A DNA stretch of 64,000 nucleotides from Mrakia gelida. Its lineage: Eukaryota; Basidiomycota; Tremellomycetes; Cystofilobasidiales; Mrakiaceae. Where the stretch lies: positions 186,001-250,000 of the forward strand of contig BRON01000019.1 of assembly GCA_024345305.1 (NCBI GenBank). The letters run 5' to 3'. Shown one piece after another: positions 11,889 through 22,992 of this stretch. How positions within the stretch are numbered: position 1 is the first letter of the stretch; the number at the start of each line of letters is the position of its first letter. The position numbers and the translations under genes are program-made. The notes beneath the pieces were generated by a model. The model worked only from the letters and a program-made list of their open reading frames with translations. It was not told the origin of the DNA and searched no databases.

Positions 11889-13519
11889 ATGCCCCCCCTT
11901 CTCCTCTCCCCCCTGCAACTAACGCTAACCCTAGCAACCTACACCATCGCCCTCCCCATCTGCGCTCTCTCCCTCACGGTCACACAGGTCTTCGTACGTC
12001 CCACTTCCCACTCCTCCTCATCACCTCCTCGCTCCCGTTTCGTTCGCTCACCTTCGTTTCCACTCGCAGGGATTGGAAACGAACGAAGAACGACTTGCTC
12101 GTGGAGCTACGAACATCGCTGGCCGAGGAGGAGGGCCGAAGCTTGGTGCAAAGGGATCGTTCAGTGGAGCGAGAGGAACGACGATGGAGAGGAGGTTGAG
12201 CTCGACCGTTCGTTCCTTTCTTCCCATCCCCCTTCTTCCCCTCTCGTTCTTCCCACCATTCTTCTCCTCTTCCCCTCCCTCTCTTCTCACTCTCCTCTCC
12301 ACCCTCGAACGCTGACTCCCTCGTTTGGTCCGTCGCAGAACTCAGCGTTGATCCCTGTCCCGGAGGAACAAGAACAAGATGAAGAAGTGGAGGAGGAGGG
12401 GTTCGTTACTTGTGAGGAGGAGGAGGGGGGGGAGGTGAGTCTTCTACCAAGACGAGAAGGGAGAGGGAGGAGGGTGCGAGAGTTGGGGGAGGGGGAGAGG
12501 GTGAGGAGGGAAGAGATGGGAGTGGGAGCGAGGGCAGGAACGAGAGGAGGGAGATGGTGCTCGAGCTGACTTTTGCTTCTGCTTTGTATTGGGTTGGGTT
12601 TGGGTGAAATAGGATTTGGACATCATTGACGACTCCTACAGTCTCACTCCTCGACTCCTCGTGGATCTGTTCGCTCTCGACGTGCCTGGAAACGACGAGC
12701 TCGTGGGACCTCCTTCGCCTAGTTTCGTGAGTCTCTACTCCCACGCACTCTCCCTTTCCCCTCCTCCCTTTTGACTCGTCCCCTCGAACTGACTCTGCTC
12801 TGCGTTTGCGTTCGACGCAGTTCTCCTCCATCGACCAAACCCTCCCCTCTCTCCTCTCAGAACCCATGCCGTTCAGCTTCAACACTCCCTCGCCCGACCC
12901 AGGAGACTCCCCTACCCTTGGAGGATCAAATTCAACAGCTTCTTCCTCGCCTGTTCTCGCTACTCCTGGAGATTGTGAGTTCCCTCGCTCCGTCTCGTCG
13001 AGTTTCGTTCTCTCCGAACCCAAGCTGACCACACCTCCCTCCCTCGTTCGTCCTTCGCTCAGCACCCACCTCCCCCCTCTCCACCAGCACCAACACCAAA
13101 CCCAAACTCCCTCGACCCTCCTCTCCCGATCCTCGATCCAAGAAGTACCCCTCCTCCTGGTCGTCCTCGTCGCGACGATCCCTCGCCCTCGCTCAAAACG
13201 CAGCTCATCACCAGCAGGTCATTCATGGGCTGCCTCACGATCACAGGCGAGGAGGAATGGGGATGGGGATGGGGATGGGGGGAGGAACGTTCGAGACGAG
13301 TCAGGGGACTCCGTTGAGGGGGTTGGGGTTGATGCATGCTGGGTTGGAAGGAGGAGCTGGGAAGGGAGGGGGAGGGGAGGTGAGTTCGAGTCGAGCTTCG
13401 TTTTTCGTTCTTTTGTGGTCGTTTCGTTCCGAACCTGGATGTAGAGGGGTGAAGGGAACGAGCTGACGAAAGTTTACTCGGTTTGGTTGGACTGCGGTTG
13501 GTCGAAACAGAGGAAGTGA
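11889..13519 (+). CDS. Hypothetical protein with N-terminal membrane segment
   Basis: I propose seven exons (11889-11993, 12070-12207, 12339-12434, 12613-12726, 12821-12974, 13063-13379, 13511-13519), giving about 310 residues. The order is a hydrophobic N-terminus (LQLTLTLATYTIALPICAL, a likely single membrane span or signal anchor), a short basic Gly-rich part, an acidic Glu-rich part, a more ordered block (DLDIIDDSYSLTPRLLVDLF), a Ser/Pro-rich region and a Gly/Met-rich tail. I recognise no family. Splice phases are mutually consistent and each intron has a plausible branch site, which supports a real gene. The last exon is uncertain: a second acceptor three bases downstream would end the protein EVRTR instead of RK. 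Confidence 0.6.
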
Positions 13520-14103
13520 GGACACGTTGAAGCTCAAAAGGAAGACGCGTCGTCGCGTCTCTTTCGTTTTCGTTCGTTATGTGAGCCCTTCTTCTCCCTA
13601 TACCTCTCGTCGCCGTTTTTCTGACTTGATGTGGGTTTGAATCCGAACAGAACATGCTTTTCACCCAACGTGTCCTGTCTCGTTTCTTTCTCTTTTCGTC
13701 CGTTCGTCGTGGAGTCGGAGGTGAGGAATCAAGCTCGCTCACCCATCGCACACTCGTAATATGCTAGCTATAAGAGCGAATGAACGTAGTTTAGTCTTTT
13801 GATTCTAATGGGTTGAGTTTTTGTGCTGAGAGAGAAGGGGAGGAGTGAGAAGCGGGGAGAAGACGCGACGCGACGAGACGATTTGGGATTTCGAGAGCTG
13901 CGAGCTTCCTTATGGGTTGGGCGAGACTCGAGCCGATCCTTGAGCGAGTACGCAGGGGATTCGGCGTTCGCAAGACTCGCTCCTGTTTTGAAAATGCCCG
14001 AAAGGGAGTCGTGCATCGAAAGTCGAATACGCGACGCGTCCTCTCTCTTTCCCACCACACGTTAACCGCAGCTCCAAAGCAACCATAAATACCTCCCTCC
14101 AAT

Positions 14104-16142
14104 CTACATCCTCCCCCCATTCTTCTCATTAACAAGAACGTATCGATACCTCGCCTTCCCAGCCTCCATATCCTGAATCGCACCATTGATGTCGTTCTCC
14201 ATCGACCGCTTCGAGATCCAAGGCTTGATGTTTTTGGAGACGGCGAGGTCTGGTAACGCAAAAACGCGAACGAAGGGAAGACGAAGAGAGTTTAGTGAGA
14301 GGGGGAGAGAAAGAGAAAGGGAGATGGAAGAGCGAAGGTACGAGGACGAGAGCGAAAACCTCACCAAGCATCTCCTGGATCTGAGTAGGGTTCCCAATGG
14401 CAGATCCTCCGACGAAGACGTTCCCCATGAGGAGAGGGAAGACTGGGAGAGCGAGGGAGCCTTCGGGGACACCTACCACTGTGAAAGAGACGCGAACGAG
14501 GAGGAAAAGAGAAGGGGAGAAGAAGAAGACGACGCGTCAGATCTCGTTCGCCTCGTCGAACCGAAAAAAGCTCGAAAGAAACGTACTGATCAATCGTCCC
14601 CCAGGTCTCAAAAGCGAGAGGTACCCAGCAAGAGGCATTTCAACGTCGTTCGTCGTGCAGATGATAAGGTCGAGGGTCCTCGAGTGAGCCGCGAAAGCTT
14701 CGTCCGAGCCGTGAGTGGCGATGAAGGTGGTAGCTCCCATGGCTTCAGCGTCGGCTTTCTTGGAGGTTGAGTGGGAGATGGCGGTGACGTTGGCACCAAG
14801 AGCTGATGACCGAGATGCAAGAAGAGATGGAGAGGGGAGGGGGAGGGTCAGCGCGAGACGAGGAGGAGAAGAGGGTCGAGTCGGGACTCACCCTTCGCGA
14901 ACAAGATCCCAAAGTGACCGAGTCCTCCTACTCCGATGATCCCGACGTCTTTGGCGGTGGTTCCTGCTCCGTAGGTGGAGAGAGGACTGTAGACGGTGAT
15001 TCCTCCGCACTAACGAAAGGGAAATGGAGAGACGAAGCGAGTCAGCGACGAAGACGACTCGAGCGAACGAACGAGAGAGGAGAGGGGTTAGGGCTGAGAC
15101 TCACGAGCATGGGGGCAGCGAAAGCAGGATCGATCCCATCGGGCATGGGGAAGACGAAGTGAGCTTTGGCTCGTTTGGTGTCGGCGAATCCTCCCATCGT
15201 CTTCTCGCCTTCGGCGGCGCCTGATGAGACGCGAGAAGAGGAGTGAGCTCGAGTCGACGTTGAGACTTCCACGCACGTAAAGGGGACGAGACATACCGTA
15301 GACGAACGTGGCTCCGCAGGAAGGAGTGTGTCTGTTCACACAGTCTGTTGTAGCGAGGAGAGATGAAGAGGGAGAGTCAGCTCGTCGCGTCGAGTTTCGT
15401 TCGTTTCCTCGCTCCCGCAAGACTCACAGACTTCGTCTCCCTTGGTACAGTAAGCGCACTTGAGGCAAGACTCAGCTTGAGCTCCGACCCCGACGAGCTG
15501 ACCGAGTTTCACTGAGGCGTGGAACAGAAGAACGAGCCGATCAGGACGTGAGCTCGCTCTTCGCAACGTTCGACCCAAGACGAGAAGAAGCAAGACTGAC
15601 AGTGCTTGACCTCGCTTCCGAGTCGAATAACAGTACCAACGATCTCGTGTCCGAGAACGGCAGGGTAGTCGGTAGGTCCCCAGCTGGAAACGAATGAAGA
15701 AAAGAGGAGACGCGTGAGCTTCGATCTTTTCTTCCATCGGGGCGCGTTCGACTCGACGTACCCAGAGCTCATGAGAGACATGTCCGAAGCGCAGACACCA
15801 CAGTACTGGACCTTGACTGTTGAAACGAAAGTAAAAAAAGACACGAGGTCAGTTCGGAACGAAGATGGCTGGACGAAGCGGGAGGAAAGAGAAAGACCGG
15901 GACGAACTATCAACATCGGTCTCTTCCCAGGTCTTCGCGTCGTAGCTGAATCGCTTGAGTTCCCCTTTGGAGGCGGTCCTAAAGACGGACGAGGATAAAG
16001 CAACGAGGAAAGGGGAGAGTCAAGGTGAGCATCGGCGAACTCGAAGGAGCGATAAGATAAGGGCTGAAAGCGAACGTCGAGCTCACTTCGAGAAAGCACC
16101 CCATCCTTCGAACTTGTCGGTAGTGGAAGGAGAAGAGGACAT
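14104..16142 (-). CDS. Zinc-dependent alcohol dehydrogenase, cinnamyl-alcohol type (ADH6-like)
   Basis: Eleven exons on the minus strand sum to 1107 nt (368 residues) with all phases matching. Visible features in order: VQYCGVCASDMSLMSSG with the catalytic-zinc Cys, GHEIVGTVIRLGSEV with the zinc-ligand region, a structural-zinc cluster ESCLKCAYCTKGDEVYC, the Rossmann motif GIIGVGGLGHFGI, then ISHSTSKKADAEAMGAT and the C-terminal MVGVPEG and GNVFVGGSAIGN segments. This order is that of NADP-dependent cinnamyl/medium-chain alcohol dehydrogenases that reduce aromatic and branched aldehydes; the substrate is not readable from sequence. No targeting sequence, so probably cytosolic. Three splice boundaries fall inside the zinc-binding lobe. 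Confidence 0.93.
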
Positions 16143-17044
16143 TCTGAGTGAAGTTAGGGTGGGGTTGGGTTTGAGTTGGGTGAGTTGGAGGAGGGAGAGG
16201 GTTGGGTCGAGCGGTGATTGTTGCAGGCTGAGGAGCGGAGGGAGGGCCAGCGACTTTTGAGCTTTGGTTCGAGGGTGGAGGGGTGGAGGGAGAGAACGAG
16301 GTGAAGGAGGACGAGAGGAGCTGGATAGTGGAGGGAAAGCTTCCGAAGAGAGAGTTTGGAGGTCGAGCTGAGGGTGGAGAGGTGGAGTGGAAGGAGCAGG
16401 CGGGAGGGAGGCGGGGGTGGAGGTGAGGTCGACGGAGAGATCGCCCCCTCGTCGTCATGAAGAACAGGGCGAGGCAGGTTTTCAGAAGAACGAATCTGGA
16501 GAGAACCGCAAGAAGTCAGAACCAGTCTGTTTAGTGGGAGAGGAGTAGGGAAGGAAGAGCCAGGAGCGAGAGGGCGAGAGAGAGAAGGAGTGGAGGTCGT
16601 TGTGCTCAAGCTCACCTTCTTTGCTTCCTTCCTTCGCTGCATCAGAGACCCTGGGAGAAGGTCAAACCCGTTGACTGGACACCATGTCCGCTATATCGAA
16701 CGATCCAATACTGTCCTTTGACGTTGATAGATCGAGCTGCTGGCGAACGCAGGAGGAAAGGAAGGAAGCGGAGGGAAGTGGAGGGGGGAGGGAAGGTCGA
16801 CTCGAGCTCGAGCTCGACAGCAGTTTCTCCTACGATTCAGCTTCGATAATTCACCGAGAAATGCTGGCACTGATAGAGAGGTCAGAAAGAGTCAGCTTGT
16901 GATGTTTTGGAGTGTACTCCATGTTCGCCGTTGGCTTCAAAACCGAGCAACGGCGAAACGGAGTTGGGTCACCTCCGACAACGACGAGCTCGCTCCTCTT
17001 CCTTCCCTCCCTCCCTCCCTCCCTCCTTCCTTCCCACCCTCTCG
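16143..17044. other. Intergenic region between alcohol dehydrogenase and F-box gene A1
   Basis: About 900 bp upstream of two divergent genes. Minus-strand open frames here are low-complexity Ser/Pro/Leu runs continuous with the leader of the dehydrogenase, and I see no domain. A (CCCT)n-like pyrimidine tract lies near 17005-17040. Confidence 0.5.
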
Positions 17045-18941
17045 ATGCTCTTCAATCTTCCCTCTACATCGACAATTGCAGCCGATCTTTGGTCGGTAGA
17101 GTTAGAAAGCTCGCTGTTTCATTTTCGTCAAGGAAGAACACCGCAAGCTCTGTGGGCGTATGAGCGAGTGAGGGTTCCTTTCCTCCTCTCTCTCTTCCCT
17201 CTCGTATCCTCACTGAGATCTAATCTTCCGCTTCTACAGTTCATCGGCCTACGCGGAGAGGAGTACCGTCTCTTCGCTCACGCTGAAATCGTGTATGCGA
17301 GGCTGGAGACTCTCGAGCTCATCGCAGCAGGCTGGACAGAAGCTCGAGATGCCGACGGCCGAAGCGTTTTCCATCGGGAAGGATTGACTTGTGAGCTGAG
17401 TGACTTCTACAGCGGCAAAGTAAGTCCTCGCCTTGAACGATCCCGACTTGTGTGTGTACGACGGTCTCGCTGCAGGACAGGCGGGTGCCAGAAAGACTCG
17501 GAATCTGGTCGCCAATGTTGTCGACGCTCCTCTCCTGACCTTTCTCCGCACTCTTCTTCTCTGCTCTATCTACACACAGATCACCGATCGACTCTTCCTC
17601 CTCTAAGATCGACTACCCAACTACCTCCAAACCGCTATCCTCTCCCCTGCCGCCGACTCGCATATCGTACAGCCCTCCTTCGCCGATCAGCTGTCGTCCC
17701 TCGCCCTCCTCCTCTCCACCTCCATCCCGGCCTCGAACCTCATCGATTCACTTCCCGCGGAGATCATCTCGCTCATAGGTCATCACTTCGTCAACGATGA
17801 GACACGGATCAGGCCGTACTCCAGCAACAAGAAGACGGAGCCAGGAGATCGACCCTTCGACTTGATCGCGGTCTCGAGGAGATGGAGGGACGTCTTCCTG
17901 AACGATGCTCGGATCTGGGGAGATCTGAGCTTCGTGGAGGGTCAAGATGCTCTCAAGAAGCTGGATTGCTTTCTCGAGAAGGGAGCGCTGAAGAGTTTGT
18001 TTGGGAAGGTCGAGGAGGAAGAGACGATGAGGATCATCGTCGAGTCGTTGAAGGGGAAGGGTTCGTCGCTGAAGCGACTGGGTATGGAGGTCCCTTCGGA
18101 TATGGACTTCGGGAACATCTGGCAGATGTTCAGTCCCGACTTCGTTCTCAGCGACCTCAGGCTCACGACCGGAACCTCGCTCTTGCTCGACGCGTCGCTC
18201 CCTCCCATCCACCTCAACATCTCCTCCCTCACCAACATCTACCTCGACGGACTCAACTTCCCTTCCTCCCTCGCTCCCTTCCTCCGGCGGCTTCCCAACC
18301 TCCAATCCCTCCAATTCTACGCCTGCGTGATCCATTTGAAGGAGGTTGAATCGTCGAAACCGAACCCAACCATCATCGACCTTCCCAACCTCACTTCCCT
18401 TCGGTTCAACGAGGACACCAACATGGACGACGAGGATGGAAGTGTCGTGTTCCTTCTTCCCAAGCTCCAGCACTTCGAAGTCGGAAGCGTCAACATCCCA
18501 ACCCTCCCCATTCTTTTCCCTCCCTCCCCTCATCCTCCCAACGTCGGTCACCTCGTCACGCTTTGGATGCCCTACGACTATCAACTTCACGAGCCTTCCT
18601 TCATCCAGCAACTCCGCCAGCTTCGCTCGCTCGTCAACCTAGGACTCGGAGACTCAAACGTAACGGACGCGACGCTCAAAGCTCTCGCTTGGACGAAGGA
18701 GGAGGACGGACCAGGAGGCTGCTGTCCCCTGCTGGAGAGTCTCGACTTCTTTGACAACTCCTCGTTCACTCAGGACGCTCTTTTCGAGCTCGTCAAGACG
18801 AGAGTGACCGGGTCGGAGGAAGGCAAGGAGGTCAGCGTCATTCGCGAGCTCTACCACTCGAGCTGCGATGGAATCGACTTCGATCCTGAGCGATTTGAAT
18901 GGATGAGGAGTCATATAGATCATTACTCCCCCACTCCTTGA
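17045..18941 (+). pseudogene. F-box/TPR-like/LRR gene A1, interrupted by one TAA
   Basis: The copy follows the family A layout. Exon 1 (17045-17167) encodes a TPR-like helix pair ending LFHFRQGRTPQALWAYER. Exon 2 (17240-17419) continues it (RLFAHAEIVYARLETLE). Exon 3 (17580-18941) holds the F-box (SLPAEIISLIGHHFV ... VSRRWRDVFLNDARIWG) and leucine-rich repeats such as LPNLTSLRF and LRQLRSLVNLGLG. Ignoring the lesion, the product would be about 554 residues. Exon 3 starts in phase but meets TAA at 17604-17606, nine codons in; downstream the frame is open for 445 codons. No alternative acceptor rescues the frame. A shorter product starting at Met 17862 would lack the F-box start. Intact relatives suggest an SCF substrate adaptor. 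Confidence 0.75.
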
Positions 18942-19138
18942 CACTGCGATGCATCGCACGAAGGAATGGTCGGTGAGTCCAGTCTCTCTCGTCGTCGCGT
19001 TTTCCTTTTCGCCGTCCAACCTTAAGCTAACTCCTCTCGCGTTTTATCTTCCGTCCACAGATACCAATTTCCCTGAGTGTTTGATCTCCCCACCTCAACT
19101 TCTCCTCCCATCCTCCCAAGTCGCTCCCTCACCTTCGC

Positions 19139-19169
<31 letters not shown>

Positions 19170-19897
19170 CTCGCCCTCGCCCTCGCCCTCGCCCTCGCCC
19201 TCGCCCTCGCCCTCGCCCTTCCACCCTCCCTTCCTCGCCTCGCCTCTCTCATCCTGCTACGGTATGGGACCCAGTGTAATCTCCGTGAGCTCCGTCCAGT
19301 CTTCGGTCCCATGCTCTTCGATTGAGCCTTCGCTGACTCGCATCTTTCATCTTCTTCCTTTTTAGCCTTCCCTCGCCGACGACTCCCTTCGCCAACTCGA
19401 CGTCCTCGTCGTGTTCTCTTCCCTCTCCGCCGCCCTCAACCCTCTTAGGATACAGCTTGGACCTTTTGACTCCTACTTCTCTTCGCTCGCTCTTCCCTTG
19501 GTAGTCGTCGTCCTCCCTCTCTCTCACATCCACATTCCTCTTCGTCGCGTCGCTTTACTTCACTTCATCTGCCTCGTCCTTTACATCCCCTCCCCTACCT
19601 CATCACGTTTCGCACTAGCCCACTCCAATCCTTCTTAGTCCTCTCGCTCTCATCTACGCTCTTCATACCCTCGTTCAGTTCTCTTAGCTCATTTTGACGC
19701 GTCGTGGTAGCTTTTTCATTCTTTTAATACCCAGCTCTCCTTCTCGTTTACCAGCGCTTCTAATATGATATCGACAGTAGTCTCGATTGATATCTTTCCC
19801 TTGCGAGAGAAAGAAGACGCGAGAGCGAGCACAACGAAGTCAATCCCAACCTTCGCTCTCTCCGAAGGACCTCGACCCCCCTTCCCGGCTCTCCTCG
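18942..19897. other. Gene-free interval with tandem hexamer array
   Basis: This follows A1 and precedes the end of a minus-strand gene. A plus-strand reading with a plausible intron (donor near 18974, acceptor near 19061) would run into the hexamer array as Ser-Pro repeats, but no domain supports a protein. A/T-richer DNA near 19690-19800 may hold polyadenylation signals for the converging transcripts. A GACGCGTC palindrome is near 19695. Confidence 0.4.
19130..19222. repeat. Tandem hexanucleotide repeat, unit CGCCCT
   Basis: About 13 to 15 near-perfect tandem copies of CGCCCT, the first units with TT variants. Read on either strand it encodes dipeptide repeats (Ser-Pro, Ala-Leu, or Arg-Ala on the other strand), so open frames across it are artefacts of the repeat. 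Confidence 0.95.
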
Positions 19898-21180
19898 TCA
19901 ACCCACCCCCCTCGCTCCACCCGCGACCATGTCAACGAGATCCTCCGACGAGCCGAAGTAGCGATCGATGATCTCCAGAGCGAGGAGAGGTAACTGAAGA
20001 AGCGGAACGAAGCAAGAGAAACGAGTCAGCTCGGGTTGAACTCTTTCGACGTTCGTTCGAGGAATTTGGAAGAGTCGAAGAGGAGAGAACTTACCTCAAC
20101 TCGCCTGTTGTGGGACGGATTCCGGTGCCGAGAGCCGATCGAGAGGGGAGACTGATGAGGACTGCGCGAGGGACGAAAAGAGGAAGACGCGGCGCGATCA
20201 GTTTTGAGTCGACGAGCTGGAGGCGACGAGGATGCCCGAGGAGGAGAGCTCACGCGAGGATCAGAGCCTGAGGAGGAAAGCGTAGAGGCGCGAGAGAGGT
20301 TGGCGAGGGAAATGCTGCGTTGATTCGGTGGAGTTGGGTGCAATGCAAGACGACTCGTCGAGTTGTCGACTGAGGGAAGGCGAAACAAGGTCAGACACGT
20401 TTCTCGGAGGTACGAAAGTGAGAGAGTGCGACTCGAGAGTATTATGAGAGATGCTGCAGGCTTACCGGAAGGTCCGAAGAAGAGGTCGTTCTCGTAGAGG
20501 TGTGATTTGACTAATCCTCCTTCCCGAGATCGACGACGACGCGAGAGGACAGAGAAGGGAAAATGGCAGTCCGTAGTTCTAAAAAGAAAGGGAGAGAGCA
20601 CATCAGTAACTCTGTCGAAACGGACGAGTAAACGAAGGGGCGACTGACCGAGATCGATGGGTCGAGAGGCTGCCGTTTCGAGACGCGTCGAGTCGGAGTG
20701 AGATCAAAATGAACTGAGGAGATCTGTGAAGACGTAGATGAAGGGAGAAGTCAGCCGAGCACGAGATGGAGGCTCGGATAGCAAGTGAGGGAAGGAAAGA
20801 AGGAGAGATGAACGTACAGGAAAGGTCGCGAATAGATGGTTCGACGACGACGAGGTCGGGCGAGGCGACGTCCGAGAGACGGCATGGTTGAGGGAGGTGG
20901 AAAGCCGTGAAAAAAATAAGAGGTGGACCTGAAGTCTGTGTGGAAGGTCGAAGAGAGGCAGCGTCAGTGGAAGGGAGAGCGAGCATTCGGAGAAGAAGGG
21001 AGCGAATCGAGGGACGAACGAAGGATTCAGGAAACGAGGCGAGCGAATGACGGTGAGGTTGGCGAGGAGGGTATGCGAGGAGATCGAGAGGGAGAAGATG
21101 GGACTGAGAATGAGAGAAGACAACAGAGTGGATCAGCTTCGCGTCATTGAGCAAGAAGGAAGACGACAAAACTCACGCGT
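19898..21180 (-). CDS. Possible multi-exon gene of unknown function
   Basis: The minus strand shows well-formed introns with CTGAC branch sites and CAG acceptors (acceptors near 21107, 20935, 20718, 20579, 20380 and 19994), so a transcript is likely. The coding frame is not resolved, because two sets of exons each stay open and in phase. One gives VKSHLYENDLFFGPS, RSISLANLSRASTLSSS and a last exon LPLLALEIIDRYFGSSEDLV ending at 19898. The other uses an acceptor 10 nt downstream near 20709 and gives RDLSFHFDLTPTRRVSKRQP and PLDPSISNYGLPFSLL. Neither resembles a family I know. It may instead be a spliced leader, or a trailer of the F-box gene C just upstream. Confidence 0.3.
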
Positions 21181-21183
21181 CGT

Positions 21184-22441
21184 TCAAAGTACCGTCACTT
21201 TGACTCCGCTCTCGAGCAGCCTGTGACTCAGATCGAACCATCTGTTGAGAAAGATCGACAGTAATCCTAGTCAAAACAGCTGTCCGATCACGGCGGGTAG
21301 TAGAAGAAAAGCTCACGGCTTCCAAACCGTCGTCGAGTTCGGCGTCGTCTCGATCCAGATCACCTCCTCGAGTCCAGGGAAGAGCTCCTTGGAGAGGTAG
21401 GCGACGAGAGCGTTCCCCTCCGCCTTGGGTGGTTCGAAGAAGCCGTTCGTGGGAAATGGGAGGATGATGATCCGCTTGACGGAGGGAACGGGCATGGAGG
21501 GAAGGGCGAAAGGGTCGGAGGACGTAGTGTTGGAAAGAGAGATGACCAGCTCTTCCACGGTAGAACCGCCGAAAACCCTTTGATGATCACTGCAGAGGTT
21601 GAGCATGTTTGAGGTGGGTTTGATAGCTCGAAGCTGCTCGAGCGTAGCGTTGACTCTGACAAACTCGAGAACTTCCGGACCCCAGCGGATCTCGTCGAGG
21701 ATCTCGGTCAACGACGTGAGCGAAATCCTGGAGAGTGAGGGAAGCGACCAGACTCCTTCAAGAGCGTCCTCAAGTGGTTCTCCGTAGCTCTGCTCGTTCC
21801 AATGTCTTGTTCCGATGACGAGGTCTTGGAGGTGAGGGAGAGTGACCGTTCGCGCGCTGTGGGAAGCTGGACTTTTCGAAGGGACGACCCGACCGACTTG
21901 GACCAGCTGGAGGGATGTTAGGGAGGCCGAAACTGATTCGAGGAGGGTGAGGACGGATATGATGTTCTCGATGCCGACTCCTAAGCCTGATAGGACACGA
22001 ATTGGGCGACGAAGGTAGGAGAGGGAAACGTTGAGAGCCGCAGAGCAGGGTTTGTCTCGTTGATCCCATTCTTCCTCGAGGAGTTTGGCCAGAGAAAGTC
22101 CTTGAGCTGAAGTCTTGATCCGGACCGTTGACCAGAAGAAGGACGACGCGACGGTCTGGGGAGAGAAACAGAGGAAGGGTCAGCACAAGAGCGAGAGGAT
22201 CCCAGGTCTCGCTCGACTCGCTCAAAGACGGGCTCACTCTCATCTCCCTCGACACCAGTCTCAGCGAGGCGACATCCTTCAATCTCTCCTTCTCCAACTC
22301 GGGGGTGAATAGCTCGTCCCTTCACTCTAAGATCTCCGGAAGGTAGGACGACGAATCGAGGGCGAGGACGGAGGCGGGAGGTTTGACGTTTCGAAGGATT
22401 TCTCCCCAGATCTCGGGCGGGAACCGTTGAGCGGCGGACAT
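21184..22441 (-). pseudogene. F-box gene C, interrupted by one TGA
   Basis: Three exons (22238-22441, 21317-22155, 21184-21241) join in phase. The N-terminus MSAAQRFPPEIWGEILRNV is a clear F-box start, followed after about 60 residues by LKDVASLRLVSREMR, the F-box end. The rest has degenerate leucine-rich repeats (SLTSLQLVQVGRV, LPHLQDLVIG, LEEVIWIET) and ends VKVTVL. Ignoring the lesion it would be 366 residues. The lesion is TGA at 22322-22324 (codon 40), inside the F-box; reading through, the frame is open to the end. An Arg CGA codon changed to TGA would explain it. It belongs to neither family A nor B. Confidence 0.75.
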
Positions 22442-22992
22442 GGTGAGGGAGATGTAGGTGAGGAGACTGAGTTCTAGTGAAAGAGGTGGAGAGGGAGAGT
22501 CAGATTGCACGCGAACGAGGCGAGAAGAGGGAACGAAAGGACCAACGACGAACGAGCTTGAGCGAGAAGGAGGTGAGAAGAGATGCTGGAGTTCGATTCT
22601 TGAGGATGAGGCGTCGACTTGGAAAGATCTGGAGTACAGAGAATGTGTCCGAGTCAGCTATAGAGAGGAGATGTCAAAAAGAGGGAGGGATATCGAGAAC
22701 GTACGGTCTTGAAGAAAGGAAGGAAGAGAAGGTTGAGCTCGACGGAGTTGACCTTCAGCGGCTTCGTTGCCGTCGGTTTTGAGTCTTTAAGAGGAGGTTT
22801 CGAGGAATTGGATCGACGGCGAGTACGATGAGGTAATCCGAGGAGTAGCTGGAAGTCTTGGGGTAAGAAAAGCTGCTGAGAGCAAGAGGGAGTTGGCGGA
22901 CACCTTGAACTTGATTTCGTCGAGCTCACCTTCTCCTTCCTCAAGCGTCGATCCCCCCTTCCTTCGTCCTTTTCCCAACCCCTCAACCCAAG
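22442..22992. other. Divergent intergenic region between F-box genes C and D
   Basis: About 550 bp between head-to-head F-box-type genes. Open frames on either strand are acidic or Ser-rich shadows. A minus-strand 5' leader exon of gene C is possible but not shown. Confidence 0.45.

Noticed and set aside
16154..16642. Possible N-terminal extension of the alcohol dehydrogenase
   Set aside because: It ends in a stop before the ATG at 16142 and is low-complexity; the family starts close to that ATG.
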